From assembly GCF_002003465.1 (NCBI RefSeq), contig NZ_BDDQ01000010.1:1-45118 (forward strand): DNA of 45,118 bases, given 5' to 3'. The position numbers and the translations under genes were made by a program. The notes under the pieces are model-generated. The model was not told the origin of the DNA. It made no database searches and saw only the letters and a list, made by a program, of their open reading frames with translations. Of this stretch, positions 35,930-44,967 are shown in pieces; the stretch's first letter is position 1, and each line of letters starts with the position of its first letter. Origin of the DNA: Caenibacillus caldisaponilyticus (lineage in GTDB: Bacteria > Bacillota > Bacilli > Bacillales > Sporolactobacillaceae).

Positions 35930-36150
35930 ATGGAGTCGAACCCTATTGGAAAGGTGGGCCAAAACCGCGGTTAACCATTCATAATGCGGGAAATATGTCA
36001 TACGGAACGCGCACAATAAAAAAGAAAGGGCTCAAGCCGCCAAGGGTTCGGGTGGCCACACCCGCATACGCCCTTGACGGCTTGCCCTCACTTTTTGGGG
36101 GTAGTAGGGGCTGTAGACAAGAAAACTAATCAAAGAAGAACTCCCACAAT
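35930..36150 (+). pseudogene. Decayed TnpB (IS200/IS605)-like 3' fragment
   Basis: In one plus frame the text IHNAGNMSYGTRTIKKKGLK is followed by PPRVRVATPAYALDGLPS and GCRQEN before a TAA at 36127-36129. The NAGNM segment resembles the N-A-x-N-I/M that follows the zinc ribbon at the end of TnpB proteins, and the fragment is followed by a short tail in the same frame. The zinc-ribbon cysteines upstream are not recognisable, so the copy is decayed. A nested hairpin lies inside the fragment (36028-36087), as expected for the right end of such elements. The assignment is tentative. The rest of 35519-36331 shows no gene. Confidence 0.4.
36028..36087. repeat. Nested hairpin within the TnpB-like remnant
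   Basis: Outer stem CAAGCCGCCAAGGG (36033-36046) pairs with CCCTTGACGGCTTG (36071-36084) with one mismatch, extended by GGG/CCC. Inside it a second stem CGGGTG (36049-36054) pairs with CACCCG (36059-36064). No T run follows, so it is not a terminator. Confidence 0.75.
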
Positions 36151-36331
36151 ACGGCTGCCCCTATCGGTTGATGCCAAAAGCGATCGGTTGGAAGAGAGTG
36201 AACGAAAGTTTGCACCTTGCGCTGCCGCAAGGACCAGCGACAGGCTTCTATGAACCGCGCAGGAGCATATAAAACGGCTTTTTGTTCTGGCAAACCTTAA
36301 ATTAAAAAGACGCTCTTCTTCCGCTCTTCAA

Positions 36332-37381
36332 TTAATGATAGGAAATCGCCTGGCTGCCCATTTGCTTCCACGCCGCGACAAAATCCGCTTTCGCCGCCGC
36401 CCGGTTTTTGATGCCTGCGAGCGGGTCATTAAAATAAACGTGGGTTTGGTCATAGCCGGTGACGAGCACCGAATGTTCGGCATACGTCACCTTCATGTCG
36501 CCGTTTCTGGTATGCCATGTCCGAAAACTGGATGGCGGCAGGCGGTGATAGCGCGTGTTGATAATGATCCACACCGGCCGACCGCTGGCGAGCTGGTCTT
36601 CCACGGCCTCCCAACTTTTGCCCGTCATGTCGACCACCCGCGCGCCCAAATAGCGCTTCGCCAACGCCGTGACCGGTCCGTGATAAACGCCCAGCCCCGG
36701 GCCGCCGCGATACATGTTGCCGACATACCCTTCATTCGGATCACCGTTTATGCCGTTCTTTTCAAAAGGCACTTTCGGAATTTGTTCAGCCAAAGTCATT
36801 TTGCTGACGTTGACACCCGCATCCTGAAGGAGCATCGCCAGGCTCGTGATTTCGCATCCGTACGGCAATTCGGGCAGTTGGCTAATCATCGGTGCGTCGT
36901 TGATGATTTTGGCCGGTTTGGCCGAATAAGCCTTTAAAACCGCAGAAGACATCCAACCGGTGTTGCCGTCGCCAAAGACGACGTGGTACCACGTCAAACG
37001 TTCGATTTTCGCTTTTTCAAAGGCTTTGACGCGAGCGCCCTGTTTTAAAATCGCCGTATCCTCATATTGTATCCCGGGCCCTGTGCGCACATGGGCGGCC
37101 GCCGTTTTGACCGTAAACATCCCGTTCGTCCGGACGATCTTCGGTTCGCCGTCCAAATGTGAACCGACGAGTCCTTTAATATATTTGTTTTTCTCCGCGA
37201 TCGCCGCCAAGACGGCTTTTGAAGCGGCCAGCCAGTCTTTGGCCCGCGCCGCTTCCTCCGTCCCGGCCGCTTGGGCGCTCTCGCCCGTATTATTAGGAAC
37301 GGCAGCGGTGTCCGAATGCTCACAAGCTGTCGTTACCAGAATTAAAGTGAAGACAACCATATAAAAGAATAATTTTTTCAT
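36332..37381 (-). CDS. C39-like cysteine peptidase lipoprotein with SH3 domain (YvpB-like)
   Basis: A 349-residue lipoprotein: signal peptide then TTACEH (Cys at about 20). An SH3b-like domain covers about residues 90-150, with VRTGPGIQYEDTAILKQGARV. The C-terminal C39-like papain-fold domain has LPYGCEITSLAMLLQDAG (catalytic Cys at about 176), YAEHSVLVTGYD (His at about 304) and FNDPLAG (Asp), so a complete Cys-His-Asp triad is present. The layout is that of YvpB-type proteins, likely surface hydrolases acting on peptides or the cell wall. The ATG follows GGGAGTCTGTT. It is transcribed alone; the substrate is unknown. Confidence 0.82.
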   Translation of the reverse strand: MKKLFFYMVVFTLILVTTACEHSDTAAVPNNTGESAQAAGTEEAARAKDWLAASKAVLAAIAEKNKYIKGLVGSHLDGEPKIVRTNGMFTVKTAAAHVRTGPGIQYEDTAILKQGARVKAFEKAKIERLTWYHVVFGDGNTGWMSSAVLKAYSAKPAKIINDAPMISQLPELPYGCEITSLAMLLQDAGVNVSKMTLAEQIPKVPFEKNGINGDPNEGYVGNMYRGGPGLGVYHGPVTALAKRYLGARVVDMTGKSWEAVEDQLASGRPVWIIINTRYHRLPPSSFRTWHTRNGDMKVTYAEHSVLVTGYDQTHVYFNDPLAGIKNRAAAKADFVAAWKQMGSQAISYH

Positions 37382-38145
37382 AACAGACTCCCGTGTTGAA
37401 TTGTCGTTACATGATCGAATCTCAGATTGGCAGCCATCTATGAACCTATTATATCAAAGAAGATTCGATCACGAGCGCGGCAAAGAATACGCACATATGC
37501 CTGCCAATTCCGCGGATTTTCACTAGAAATTGGACTATGCCCGTTGCCGAGGATTTCAGAAGTACCCCCGAAACTGCGGCTGAACAACACCAGGCCAAGC
37601 GATCGAAGCATTCCGCGCGGCCGGCGCGCCGGGTTTGACGGGTTTCAAGAATTCAGCGGCGTCCCGATGAGCTGTTAAAAAGAGCAGGCCTGCGATCCAT
37701 CGTCCCGATATGGGGTGGTTTTAGTAGAGGAAGATGGAAGGATGACCGGAGAGGGGCGCATGATTGCAAACTAGCAAACCAAAAGGCCGCGGGGGATTTA
37801 CCATTAACATGCGAACGCGCACACCGAATGGAGCGCCATTCGGCGTGCGCGCGCATCAGGCGTTGGGTGGTCTTTTTTCCAAATTCACCAATAAGGCTTG
37901 GCGCGGCGAAAGCGGCTCTGCGAACAAACGCTTATTTACCGTGAACGTGACACAAAAGCGCCGCTTGGAAGGATGTGCTCTCCCGTCCGCGCGCATGGTG
38001 AGCTAGAATCAGGCGCCTCGGGTGTTGAACGCCAACCTTTACCGGTTAAGGCTTTTTGTTTCTTATCCACTGAAACGGTTGTTCCCCATGATCGGCCCTT
38101 CTTTTTTCAAGAAGGCGGTGACTTATTAACCGCATAGGCGTGGCA
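37382..38145. other. Intergenic stretch of about 760 bases
   Basis: No gene is supported. Frames of about 60-80 codons occur on both strands but lack ribosome sites and family resemblance. The notable content is the long palindrome at 37809-37856. Confidence 0.4.
37809..37856. repeat. 48-nt near-perfect palindrome
   Basis: ATGCG-AA-CGCGCAC-A-CCGAATGG pairs with CCATTCGG-C-GTGCGCG-CGCAT around an AGCG tetraloop. All segments pair except one A/C mismatch and a two-base bulge. No T run follows on either strand, so a terminator is unlikely. It could be a hairpin of a small mobile repeat or a structured RNA element. Confidence 0.8.
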
Positions 38146-38933
38146 TTAATCTTTTCCGGTTTTTTTCAAAAGGCGGCGAATGTCGAACCATTGCTGGACG
38201 ATGCAAAGTTTGCTGCCGTCGCGCTGCGTCTGCATCGTGATGTAGACATCGCTGCGATCATGGCAATAGAGAACGGGGAGCACATCATCTTCCCGGAAAA
38301 AACCGATGGAATCATCAAAAGTATCCATATAATCGGCAACAACAAAGGCGCCGTTGACGATTAACGTGTCTTTCGACATATCAAAAAACACCCGCGAAAA
38401 CTTATGCAAGCGTTCACCATTGAGAAAAACGCGCACCTTCGCCAACAATTCTCTGGGCTCATGCGGATGGCGCTTGGACAGATTCACCACTTCACGATAC
38501 TGCCCATAAGCTTCCGTCACTTCGACAAACGACGACGGATCATACGTCAGGACGCGGCGGCCTTTGGTGTACAAAACAAGCGGGAGGCCTTTATAGAGGA
38601 CCCCTTTGACGATTCTTCCAGCATTCGTCAGGCGATATCCGCCGGCGTTTTTTTTTCATTAAAAGCGATGCGATACGTCTCGAGCCAATTGAGAATATCT
38701 TCAAGTTTTTCCCGTTTCGGAAACAAAAGCGAGACCATGACCGGCTTCGTCTTTAACTCGATGAGGTTGACGAAAACGTCGGCGAGCTGGACGGCCTCGC
38801 AATGTAAAAAGTGAAATTTCAGTTCATAATCCGGGATAAAGCAATATTCATAGTAGTGATCATCCACGCGCAGTCTTTTCAACGCCAAACCCGTGCGTCT
38901 GTCCCGATAATCGGAAAAATGAATGATCGCCAT
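38146..38933 (-). pseudogene. Unknown-family protein, frameshifted in a poly-A run
   Basis: Two minus frames lie end to end: 38628-38933 (begins MAIIHFSDYRDRRTGLALKR) and 38146-38574 (ends WFDIRRLLKKTGKD). The sense strand has a run of nine A (38648-38656 in window coordinates). Read as ten, the frames join through NAGGYRLTNAGRIVKGVLYK and GLPLVLYTKGRRV to a continuous protein of about 262 residues with no stop. As it stands, the first part ends after 101 residues. No family is recognised; it is a soluble mixed alpha-beta protein with several His/Cys/Tyr-rich strands. The ATG at 38933 follows AAGGGGGATCATC. The lesion may be a sequencing error or slippage. Confidence 0.7.
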
Positions 38934-39203
38934 GATGATCCCCCTTGTTCATCCCTGCAAAGAATTCTTGCCGTATCATTCTTTTTCTCTTATCCCGTGT
39001 GAACTGTCTTTGATGAATGCCCTCCTTCAATTCGTCCGCACTCGTTCGGCGTCACGCTGACGGAGTGTCAGCCCTTGCATCTTTTGTGTTTTGACGGATC
39101 GACACCGCAAGAAGTCAAATGACCCGTCGTTTGTATTTTTTGTCGACTCCTTTCTTTTACTAATTTAGCTTAAAACCTGACCCAAATTTTGGTTATCTGT
39201 AAA

Positions 39204-39291
39204 GGGACAGTCCCCCATCGCTTTAAATCGTTAAAGTAACATTCAATAGAATCTGATGCAGCGCGTCATCGCTTAATTTTGGGGACTGCCC
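39204..39291. repeat. REP-like inverted repeat
   Basis: GGGACAGTCCCCC (39204-39216) and GGGGACTGCCC (39281-39291) are imperfect inverted copies about 64 bases apart, and each is itself nearly palindromic. GGGGACTGTCCCC-like sequences are known from REP/RAYT-type repeats in several bacteria. The stretch 38934-39327 has no other content beyond the luciferase-like gene promoter region. Confidence 0.5.
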
Positions 39292-39327
39292 TTCATTTAG
39301 TGGTAAAATAGCTTTGAGGTGAACGGG

Positions 39328-40350
39328 ATGATTCGATTGAGCGTCTTGGACCAGTCGCCGATACCGGAAGGAAAGTCCGCCGCCGAGGCCTTCCAGTACA
39401 CGACGCGGCTCGCCCAGGAAACCGAAAAACTCGGTTACACCCGCTTTTGGGTGGCGGAACATCATTTTACGAACCACTTGGCAGGCTCAAGCCCCGAAGT
39501 GTTGATCAGCCATCTTGCGGCCAAAACCGACTCGATCCGGGTCGGTTCCGGCGGGGTCATGCTCCCGCACTACAGCGCTTATAAAGTGGCGGAAAACTTT
39601 CGCGTGTTGGAGGGGCTTTATCCCGGCCGCATCGACCTCGGCGTCGGCCGGGCGCCGGGCGGCATGCCGCTTGCGTCCATGGCCCTTCAAGAAGGGCGCG
39701 TCCAACAAGGCGATATCTACCCGCAGCAGGTCGATGATTTAATCACTTATCTCTATGATCTGGCCGATCAGCGCCACCGCTTCCCGGGATTGCGGGCAAC
39801 GCCCATCGTCGAGACAGCGCCGGAGATCTGGTTGCTCGGTTCAAGCGGAGGAAGCGCCGCGATCGCGGCCCGGCGCGGCACGGGCTACGCCTTTGCCCAT
39901 TTTATCAACGGCGAAGGCGGCGAAGACGTCATGCGCTGGTACCAAAAGCATTTTCAACCGTCCCATTTCAACGACCGGCCGCGCTCCATCGTCGCGATTT
40001 TTGTCATCTGCGGGGAGACGGTAGAAGAAGCGGAGCTTGCGGCGACGAGTCTTGACCTTTCTCTGCTGAGGTTGGATAAAGGGGAACCGTCGAACGGAAC
40101 GCCGTCGATCGAAACCGCGTTGACTTATCCGTACACCGAGTATGATCGCTACCGAATTTTGGAAAACCGCAAGCGCATGATTGTCGGCACCAAAGAGCAG
40201 GTCAAAGCGCGGATACTGGAAATGAGCGAAGCCTATCGCACGGAAGAATTTATGATCGTCACCATCACCCACGACTTCGAAATGAAACTGAAGTCCTATC
40301 GTTTGTTGGCGGAAGCTTTCGATCTGAAAAAGACGGCCGATGACCGCTGA
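39328..40350 (+). CDS. LLM-class flavin-dependent oxidoreductase
   Basis: A 340-residue TIM-barrel protein of the luciferase-like family, group-1 type (TIGR03558-like). The start LSVLDQSPIPEGKSAAEAFQ and the EKLGYTRFWVAEHHF motif (about residues 35-49) are diagnostic, with GSGGVMLPHYSAYKVAE (FMN site) and GRIDLGVGRAPGG following. It would use FMN and NAD(P)H or a flavin reductase; the substrate is unknown. The ATG at 39328 is preferred over the GTG three codons upstream because GAGGTG then lies at six-base spacing. Transcribed alone. Confidence 0.88.
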   Translation: MIRLSVLDQSPIPEGKSAAEAFQYTTRLAQETEKLGYTRFWVAEHHFTNHLAGSSPEVLISHLAAKTDSIRVGSGGVMLPHYSAYKVAENFRVLEGLYPGRIDLGVGRAPGGMPLASMALQEGRVQQGDIYPQQVDDLITYLYDLADQRHRFPGLRATPIVETAPEIWLLGSSGGSAAIAARRGTGYAFAHFINGEGGEDVMRWYQKHFQPSHFNDRPRSIVAIFVICGETVEEAELAATSLDLSLLRLDKGEPSNGTPSIETALTYPYTEYDRYRILENRKRMIVGTKEQVKARILEMSEAYRTEEFMIVTITHDFEMKLKSYRLLAEAFDLKKTADDR

Positions 40351-40677
40351 GCACGCCGCCGTTTGCTTCATGAAAACCGGCATGCCGGTGAAAATCGGCC
40401 CGGCTAAACAAATGGAAACCTCGAAAGACGGACACAAGCGGCAACGATGATTTCAAAACCGCTATCGTCCGTTCATGCGCTATAGCATCGCTTTCTTTTT
40501 ACGGAGTGGCGATTAATCGATCCGCCGCCGGACTGGACAAGCGCCTGTCGGCTTCCGGTCAACAGGATCCGGATTGTTGATGATGCGCGCCTCTTCTCCC
40601 AACTCCCGAAAACCCTTTGGTGTCCACATTTGGTGACTCTTCTCTTGCAACAGTACAAATAACGAGGGGGGATTCCT
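40351..40677. other. Intergenic stretch
   Basis: About 325 bases. No gene or clear hairpin terminator was seen; frames on the minus strand are shadows. It holds the promoter region of the small SE1832 gene. Confidence 0.4.
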
Positions 40678-40845
40678 ATGACACGAAAAGAAATCGAAGA
40701 GCGCATCGCGGAGCTTAAAGCCGATTACGCCCGCCTGCAAGGGGATATGGAGAGGCTCGAGTCATTGGGCCGCAACGTCGCCCCGACCGCCAGGCTTTTG
40801 AAAGCCATCGAAGAAGAGCTGGCCGATTTGCGGAAAAAATTATAA
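40678..40845 (+). CDS. SE1832-family small protein
   Basis: A 55-residue all-helical protein: MTRKEIEERIAELKADYARL, then QGDMERLESLGRNV, then LLKAIEEELADLRKKL. It is a two-helix coiled-coil type typical of the SE1832 family found across Bacillales. Function unknown. The ATG is preceded by GAGGGGGGATTCCT, a strong ribosome site, and a terminator follows at 40953-40993. Too short to have been called by length alone, but the ribosome site and family pattern support it. Confidence 0.82.
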   Translation: MTRKEIEERIAELKADYARLQGDMERLESLGRNVAPTARLLKAIEEELADLRKKL

Positions 40846-40952
40846 AGGGCTTGGGCCCCGGCGCTTTCACGCGAAAAACCGCATTCCGCTTTTTCGCGCG
40901 CAACGGCCCCTGAACGTATTCTTTTTTCAGCTCATTTGGCGCCCGGCCCCAT

Positions 40953-40993
40953 AAAAAAACGGCCGAAACCTTTGCGGCCTCGGCCGTTTTTTT
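40953..40993. terminator. Bidirectional terminator between convergent genes
   Basis: AAAAAAACGGCCGA pairs perfectly with TCGGCCGTTTTTTT around thirteen bases. It serves the SE1832 gene on the plus strand and the DUF4236 gene on the minus strand. Confidence 0.92.
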
Positions 40994-41051
40994 CCTTCAC
41001 GGATACAAGCGATGGGAGCATCCTATCTATTGAAAATCACAACAATGAAGG

Positions 41052-42143
41052 TTACATCTCGATTAACGGTTCGACAAAACCGTATCCCTTTGTTTTGCGG
41101 AAATGTTGTCGGTTGGGAAACGCCTCGACAGCGTCGGAACAATCGATGCGGTCAAACTTAATCTTTTCAAAAGAGACGCGATCGAAGCGGACAGAGACGA
41201 TCACGCCTTCTTCAAGGTGGCCGGTCGCCGTATTCAGCAGGCTGGCCCGCGCATTCACAAAGACGATGTCCACGGGTAATAACGCAAACAATTCCCTGCC
41301 GATCCGCAGCAAGCAGCTGCACACGTAATCTTGATACAATCCGTAATAATCGGTCTTGGACATCTTCCGCTCGGACACGCGCCCGGTGGCGGTCAGCGTT
41401 TTTCTCTTGTCCGGAATGACCGCTTCGGAGCGAACCGCAAAATCGGCAATCACCGTTTGACCGTCGGGAAAATGAACTTGGACACCGCTTCCTAAGGCTT
41501 CAATATCGTCGAACGGACCTTCATTGGATAAGACGGTTTGATAAGTTGGGACGTCCCCGGCAAGCACGCGCTTGGCCGTTTCGACGCGCGTCCTCCAAGA
41601 CTGCAACAACCGCTCGTCTTCTTTTCTGGCATCCGCCACCGCTTGTTGCAGCCGCAATTTGATTTTTTCGGTCCGGCGCAACAAGCGGTCGAACACCCCC
41701 GGCCGATAGGCATAAAGCGCTTCACGGGCGGCCCTTTCGTTTGGTCCGATCTCGTTTTCGGAGAACGGCGGTTCTTCCGCGGCGATCGCCTCCCAATCCA
41801 CGGATTCGCTCGTTTCCTCATGAACGGACGTGAGCATGGCCACATACCGATTGAATGCGTCGACTTCAAGGCGGTTGCGTTCGAGCGCTTCGCTTCGATC
41901 GAAGTTCCGATCCGCCTGATTGATTTCGGCATAATGGGTGCGGGCGGCCCGCGGCGTTTTGCTGGAAAACCGCTTTTCATAGTATACACCCGTTCCGGGA
42001 ACCGTTGCCCGCATGCGCGTTCCGGAAGGGCCGACGCCGACGCGCCATCCCTTGCCGCCGACGCTCATGCCCACGCCCCGTTTGCTGAAATTAAGACGCA
42101 CGCCTCCGCCGAGGTTGATGCTTTTTCGGAAGCCGAATCCCAT
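41052..42143 (-). CDS. DUF4236 domain protein
   Basis: A 363-residue protein. The N-terminal DUF4236 domain (about residues 1-58) is glycine- and arginine-rich: MGFGFRKSINLGGGVRLNFS, GVGMSVGGKGWRVGVGPSGT and TVPGTGVYYEK. The remaining 300 residues are helical in the middle (about 75-200) and strand-rich toward the end. The function of DUF4236 is not known. The ATG at 42143 is chosen because AGGAGGAGAAACCGG lies directly upstream and the conserved domain starts there; the longer frame has no support. It is transcribed alone. Confidence 0.85.
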   Translation of the reverse strand: MGFGFRKSINLGGGVRLNFSKRGVGMSVGGKGWRVGVGPSGTRMRATVPGTGVYYEKRFSSKTPRAARTHYAEINQADRNFDRSEALERNRLEVDAFNRYVAMLTSVHEETSESVDWEAIAAEEPPFSENEIGPNERAAREALYAYRPGVFDRLLRRTEKIKLRLQQAVADARKEDERLLQSWRTRVETAKRVLAGDVPTYQTVLSNEGPFDDIEALGSGVQVHFPDGQTVIADFAVRSEAVIPDKRKTLTATGRVSERKMSKTDYYGLYQDYVCSCLLRIGRELFALLPVDIVFVNARASLLNTATGHLEEGVIVSVRFDRVSFEKIKFDRIDCSDAVEAFPNRQHFRKTKGYGFVEPLIEM

Positions 42144-42532
42144 CCGGTTTCTCCTCCTTAAACCCGTATTCCCACTTGATCGAGATGAAGGGCTGTGAAA
42201 TGTCTTCCGCATGAAGCAACTTGCTTTGGTGCCGCTTCGCCAAAGCGAAATATTTTTGTCAAGCGGCCAGCGCTCATTGAAAACCGATATCCCCCATCGC
42301 CATGACGTATCTCTTCATCTCCGCATACGCTCGTCCGCTTCACCCCCCGCAAAATCGCTCATCTTCCCTTTTCTGCGAACCTTGACGCTACCGTGGCACG
42401 ATTTAATTTGATTTTAACAAAAATTGCTGAACCCTTTTCGGGATACCTATCACCGGTTGAAGCGGCGCGCAATGAACAAAATTGTGGAAAACCCGGACGA
42501 AATGATTGGCAAGTTGTTGAACAAAAATAAGA
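42144..42532. other. Gene-free stretch before the DUF4236 gene
   Basis: About 390 bases. No supported gene. A plus frame around 42472 gives MNKIVENPDEMIGKLLNKNK but has no ribosome site and overlaps the next hairpin. Confidence 0.4.
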
Positions 42533-42582
42533 CAAAGCCCTCTCCGGTTGCCTGCCAAAAAACACGAAGAGAGTGGACTTTG
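42533..42582 (-). terminator. Possible terminator after the VOC gene
   Basis: CAAAG-CC-CTCTC pairs with GAGAG-GG-CTTTG-like bases across a 24-base loop. On the minus strand GTCTTATTTTTG follows. The large loop and the gaps make this a weak call. Confidence 0.4.
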
Positions 42583-42658
42583 CCTTTCCACATGTCACCT
42601 GATCGAAGGAACGGTTCGGGATTTTGTCAAACGCCTTAAAGAATCCCTTCACTCATCG

Positions 42659-43036
42659 CTATTTAGAAATCGGTTCAACGAGCCAAATGCGATAGCCATC
42701 CAGATCGGCAATAACCGCTTCTTTAACTCCCCATTCTCTTTCCACCGGATACTGGATGACTTTCCCCTCCGAATTTTCCACCGCTTTCACAGCGCTTTCC
42801 ACGTCATCGACTTCCAATTCCAGCACGACGCCTTTCTCGACCGGTTCCGGTTCGTCGATGACATGCAACAAAATATGATAAGGATGTTCCGCCTCCCCGA
42901 TACGAAGCCCCGCCATGTGGCCGTCGTTATAGTCCTCGTATAACCCCAACACCTTGGTATAAAAGTCGCTCGCTGCCTTCACCGATTTGACGGGAACGAC
43001 GATGTTGCTGATCCTTTTTACTTTAAAGTTTCCCAA
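42659..43036 (-). CDS. VOC-superfamily (glyoxalase-like) protein
   Basis: A 125-residue single VOC domain. It begins VKRISNIVVPVKSVKAASDF (typical of glyoxalase/bleomycin-resistance proteins) and ends WGVKEAVIADLDGYRIWLVE. It likely binds a metal and a small substrate or drug; the activity is unknown. The TTG start follows GGGGGG with eight-base spacing. The end of the MFS gene lies 25 bases upstream, so the two may be co-transcribed, which would favour a role in resistance. Confidence 0.82.
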   Translation of the reverse strand: MGNFKVKRISNIVVPVKSVKAASDFYTKVLGLYEDYNDGHMAGLRIGEAEHPYHILLHVIDEPEPVEKGVVLELEVDDVESAVKAVENSEGKVIQYPVEREWGVKEAVIADLDGYRIWLVEPISK

Positions 43037-43061
43037 AGTCCATGCCCCCCATTTTATGTAA

Positions 43062-44327
43062 TCATAAAATTTCTGACGTTCCGCTTTGATTTTCCCCCGG
43101 TACGACGCGATCGAAACGGCGGCTGATCCACATCCATCCGAAACCGGAAAACGAGGTCAAGACACCGATCAACGTGCCTACCAGCGGCGAACCAAAAAGC
43201 TGTATGGCCGGTCCAGATACAGCCAAAGACAATTGACTGGTGCTCTTATAAACCGTTCCTTCTATCGCGAATATCCGGCCCCGATAATCTTTCGGTATGA
43301 ATATTTGGAAAAGAGCGGTGCTTAAAGACATTATAATACCGGAACCCAATTGGGACAAGAACAAAAACAACATCCCGGACCATAGCGTCGAAGAAAAGGC
43401 AAAAGCGACAAAGAAAAGGCCGTTAATCAAAAAACCGAAGCCATACCATCGCCGCACTTTTTCAATCTCTCTACCGACGGCTTTTTGGATCAGGACACCG
43501 GTTAATATGAACGCCAAACCATCGGCAGCATAGAGCAATCCGATCCCCATCCCACTGTATTTATAGAGGGAATCGCCCAAAACGGGCACCATGATAAAAT
43601 AAGGGCCTGTGGATAGGGCGAACGCAAAAGTCGTCACGAACAATGCCAAAATGATCCTATGTTTAAAAATGAGTTTAAACCCATCCAACAATTGCTTCTT
43701 ATAGTTCCCGATGGATTGGCCTTGCTTCGGGACGGCCGCGGCCTCTGCCTCTTCGTTCCAATGTGTATTTAAAATGATGACGGCAGACCAAACATAACTT
43801 AAACAATTGATCAAAAATGAAACTGCCGGAAGGAAAAAGGAGGATACGATCCCGCCCAATAAAGCACCTATGATGGCCAACGCGCCGGAAGTGCTCAAAT
43901 CCAGGGCATTGGCTTCCGTCAAATCGCTTTTTTCAACGACGACAGGAATCGTTGCGCTCTTAGCAGGAGAAAAAAACGCACTGGCACAGCCTAGGATCGG
44001 CCCACCCAAATAGAAGACCCACATTTGTCTAAAAACGGAGGCCAAGATAAAAGACAAAATCACGACAGCTCGAACCAAATCGCTGGCGATCATGATCTTT
44101 CTTTTCGAAAACCTATCAATCAAAGGGCCGACTAAAGGGGAAATGACCGCTTGAGGCAGATCAAGACATAATAAAACGAAGCCCATCGCAGCCGGCGAAT
44201 CCGTAATGGCTAAAACCGTCGTCGACAAGGCGACTTGATTAAACCAATCTCCTAGGCTACTTCCTGTTCTCGCCATCCATAACCGCCGATATATCCTATT
44301 TCTAAAGAAAACGTGCCGCCTTTTCAC
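43062..44327 (-). CDS. MFS transporter, MefA/macrolide-efflux-like
   Basis: A 421-residue, roughly twelve-helix MFS exporter, third of its type in the window. The N-terminal RRLWMARTGSSLGDWFNQVA and the GPLIDRFSKRKIMIASD loop between helices 2 and 3 are typical; FIPKDYRGRIFAIEG is the later arginine motif. A GTG at 44325-44327 is favoured because AAAGGAG lies seven bases upstream; the ATG two codons earlier would be only one base from it. It is followed by a VOC gene 25 bases downstream on the same strand. The substrate is unknown. Confidence 0.83.
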   Translation of the reverse strand: MKRRHVFFRNRIYRRLWMARTGSSLGDWFNQVALSTTVLAITDSPAAMGFVLLCLDLPQAVISPLVGPLIDRFSKRKIMIASDLVRAVVILSFILASVFRQMWVFYLGGPILGCASAFFSPAKSATIPVVVEKSDLTEANALDLSTSGALAIIGALLGGIVSSFFLPAVSFLINCLSYVWSAVIILNTHWNEEAEAAAVPKQGQSIGNYKKQLLDGFKLIFKHRIILALFVTTFAFALSTGPYFIMVPVLGDSLYKYSGMGIGLLYAADGLAFILTGVLIQKAVGREIEKVRRWYGFGFLINGLFFVAFAFSSTLWSGMLFLFLSQLGSGIIMSLSTALFQIFIPKDYRGRIFAIEGTVYKSTSQLSLAVSGPAIQLFGSPLVGTLIGVLTSFSGFGWMWISRRFDRVVPGENQSGTSEIL

Positions 44328-44333
44328 AACCAT

Positions 44334-44797
44334 GCTCCTTTATCGCTATGATCCATTTATCGCAATATCCTCTGGCAAAAATCTAAACGTTTGGACCAAA
44401 ACTTGCGGGTAAAACCGTTCAATGTTTCATGGCTACAAATGCGGACGGACACAACCATTCTTTATCAACCGCGTTTTATTGAGTGACCTCTGTTTACTAT
44501 TCATTTCTTTGCATTCAAAAAAAATCCTTCTCCGGCAGCTGTCGTTTTGGTCGAGAAGGTCCGGCGCTTCAACCATTAAATCCGTGAAAAAATCGACGGC
44601 CAGAACTTCGCCTTAAGAACAATATTTCGGACAACGCAGAAGAAATCGTTTGCCATCGCCGGCACCTTTGTCCGTTTTAGAGCGCTGACGACAATCGGAA
44701 AAACATCTGATGTCAGCGATTCACGCCAAATTCGCTTTCACGCGCCCCGTTTTATCCGAATGCATATCCAAACAACGGCATCCTTTATTCGCGCCTG
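44334..44797. other. Intergenic stretch between the exporter and the IS end
   Basis: About 460 bases. A hairpin CCTTCTC/GAGAAGG (44526-44559) has eight T on its minus-strand side (44517-44524) and could terminate a leftward transcript. A minus frame to its right (about 44560-44640) is open but has no start or family. Possibly a decayed gene; nothing is supported. Confidence 0.35.
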
Positions 44798-44864
44798 CGC
44801 AAACAAAAAAAGAAGAAGCCGTCTCAAAAGTCCTGAAGAGGGACTGATTTGAGACGGCTCTTCT
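44798..44864 (-). terminator. Terminator hairpin at the end of the IS1182-type element
   Basis: AGAAG-CCGTCTCAAA-AGTCC pairs with GGACT-TTTGAGACGG-CTTCT-like bases around TGAAGAG. On the minus strand it is followed by a T-rich run. The CCGTCTCAAAAG text is like the terminal inverted repeat of IS1182-type elements, so the IS edge is probably here (about 44811-44830). Confidence 0.65.
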
Positions 44865-44967
44865 CTTGATCATTTTATTTTATGGATAATTATGGGTATC
44901 CTTCTGGTAAAAGGCCCCTCTTATGCGACCTTTTTATCATTGTTTTCTTCTTTTTTAACCTTCGGTT

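Noticed and set aside
37764-38006. An 80-codon plus frame across the long palindrome
   Set aside because: The composition is dictated by the palindrome and there is no ribosome site.
44560-44700. A possible decayed minus-strand gene (text like DFFTDLMVEAPDLLDQ)
   Set aside because: No start, no family, and stops in every frame within about 60 codons.
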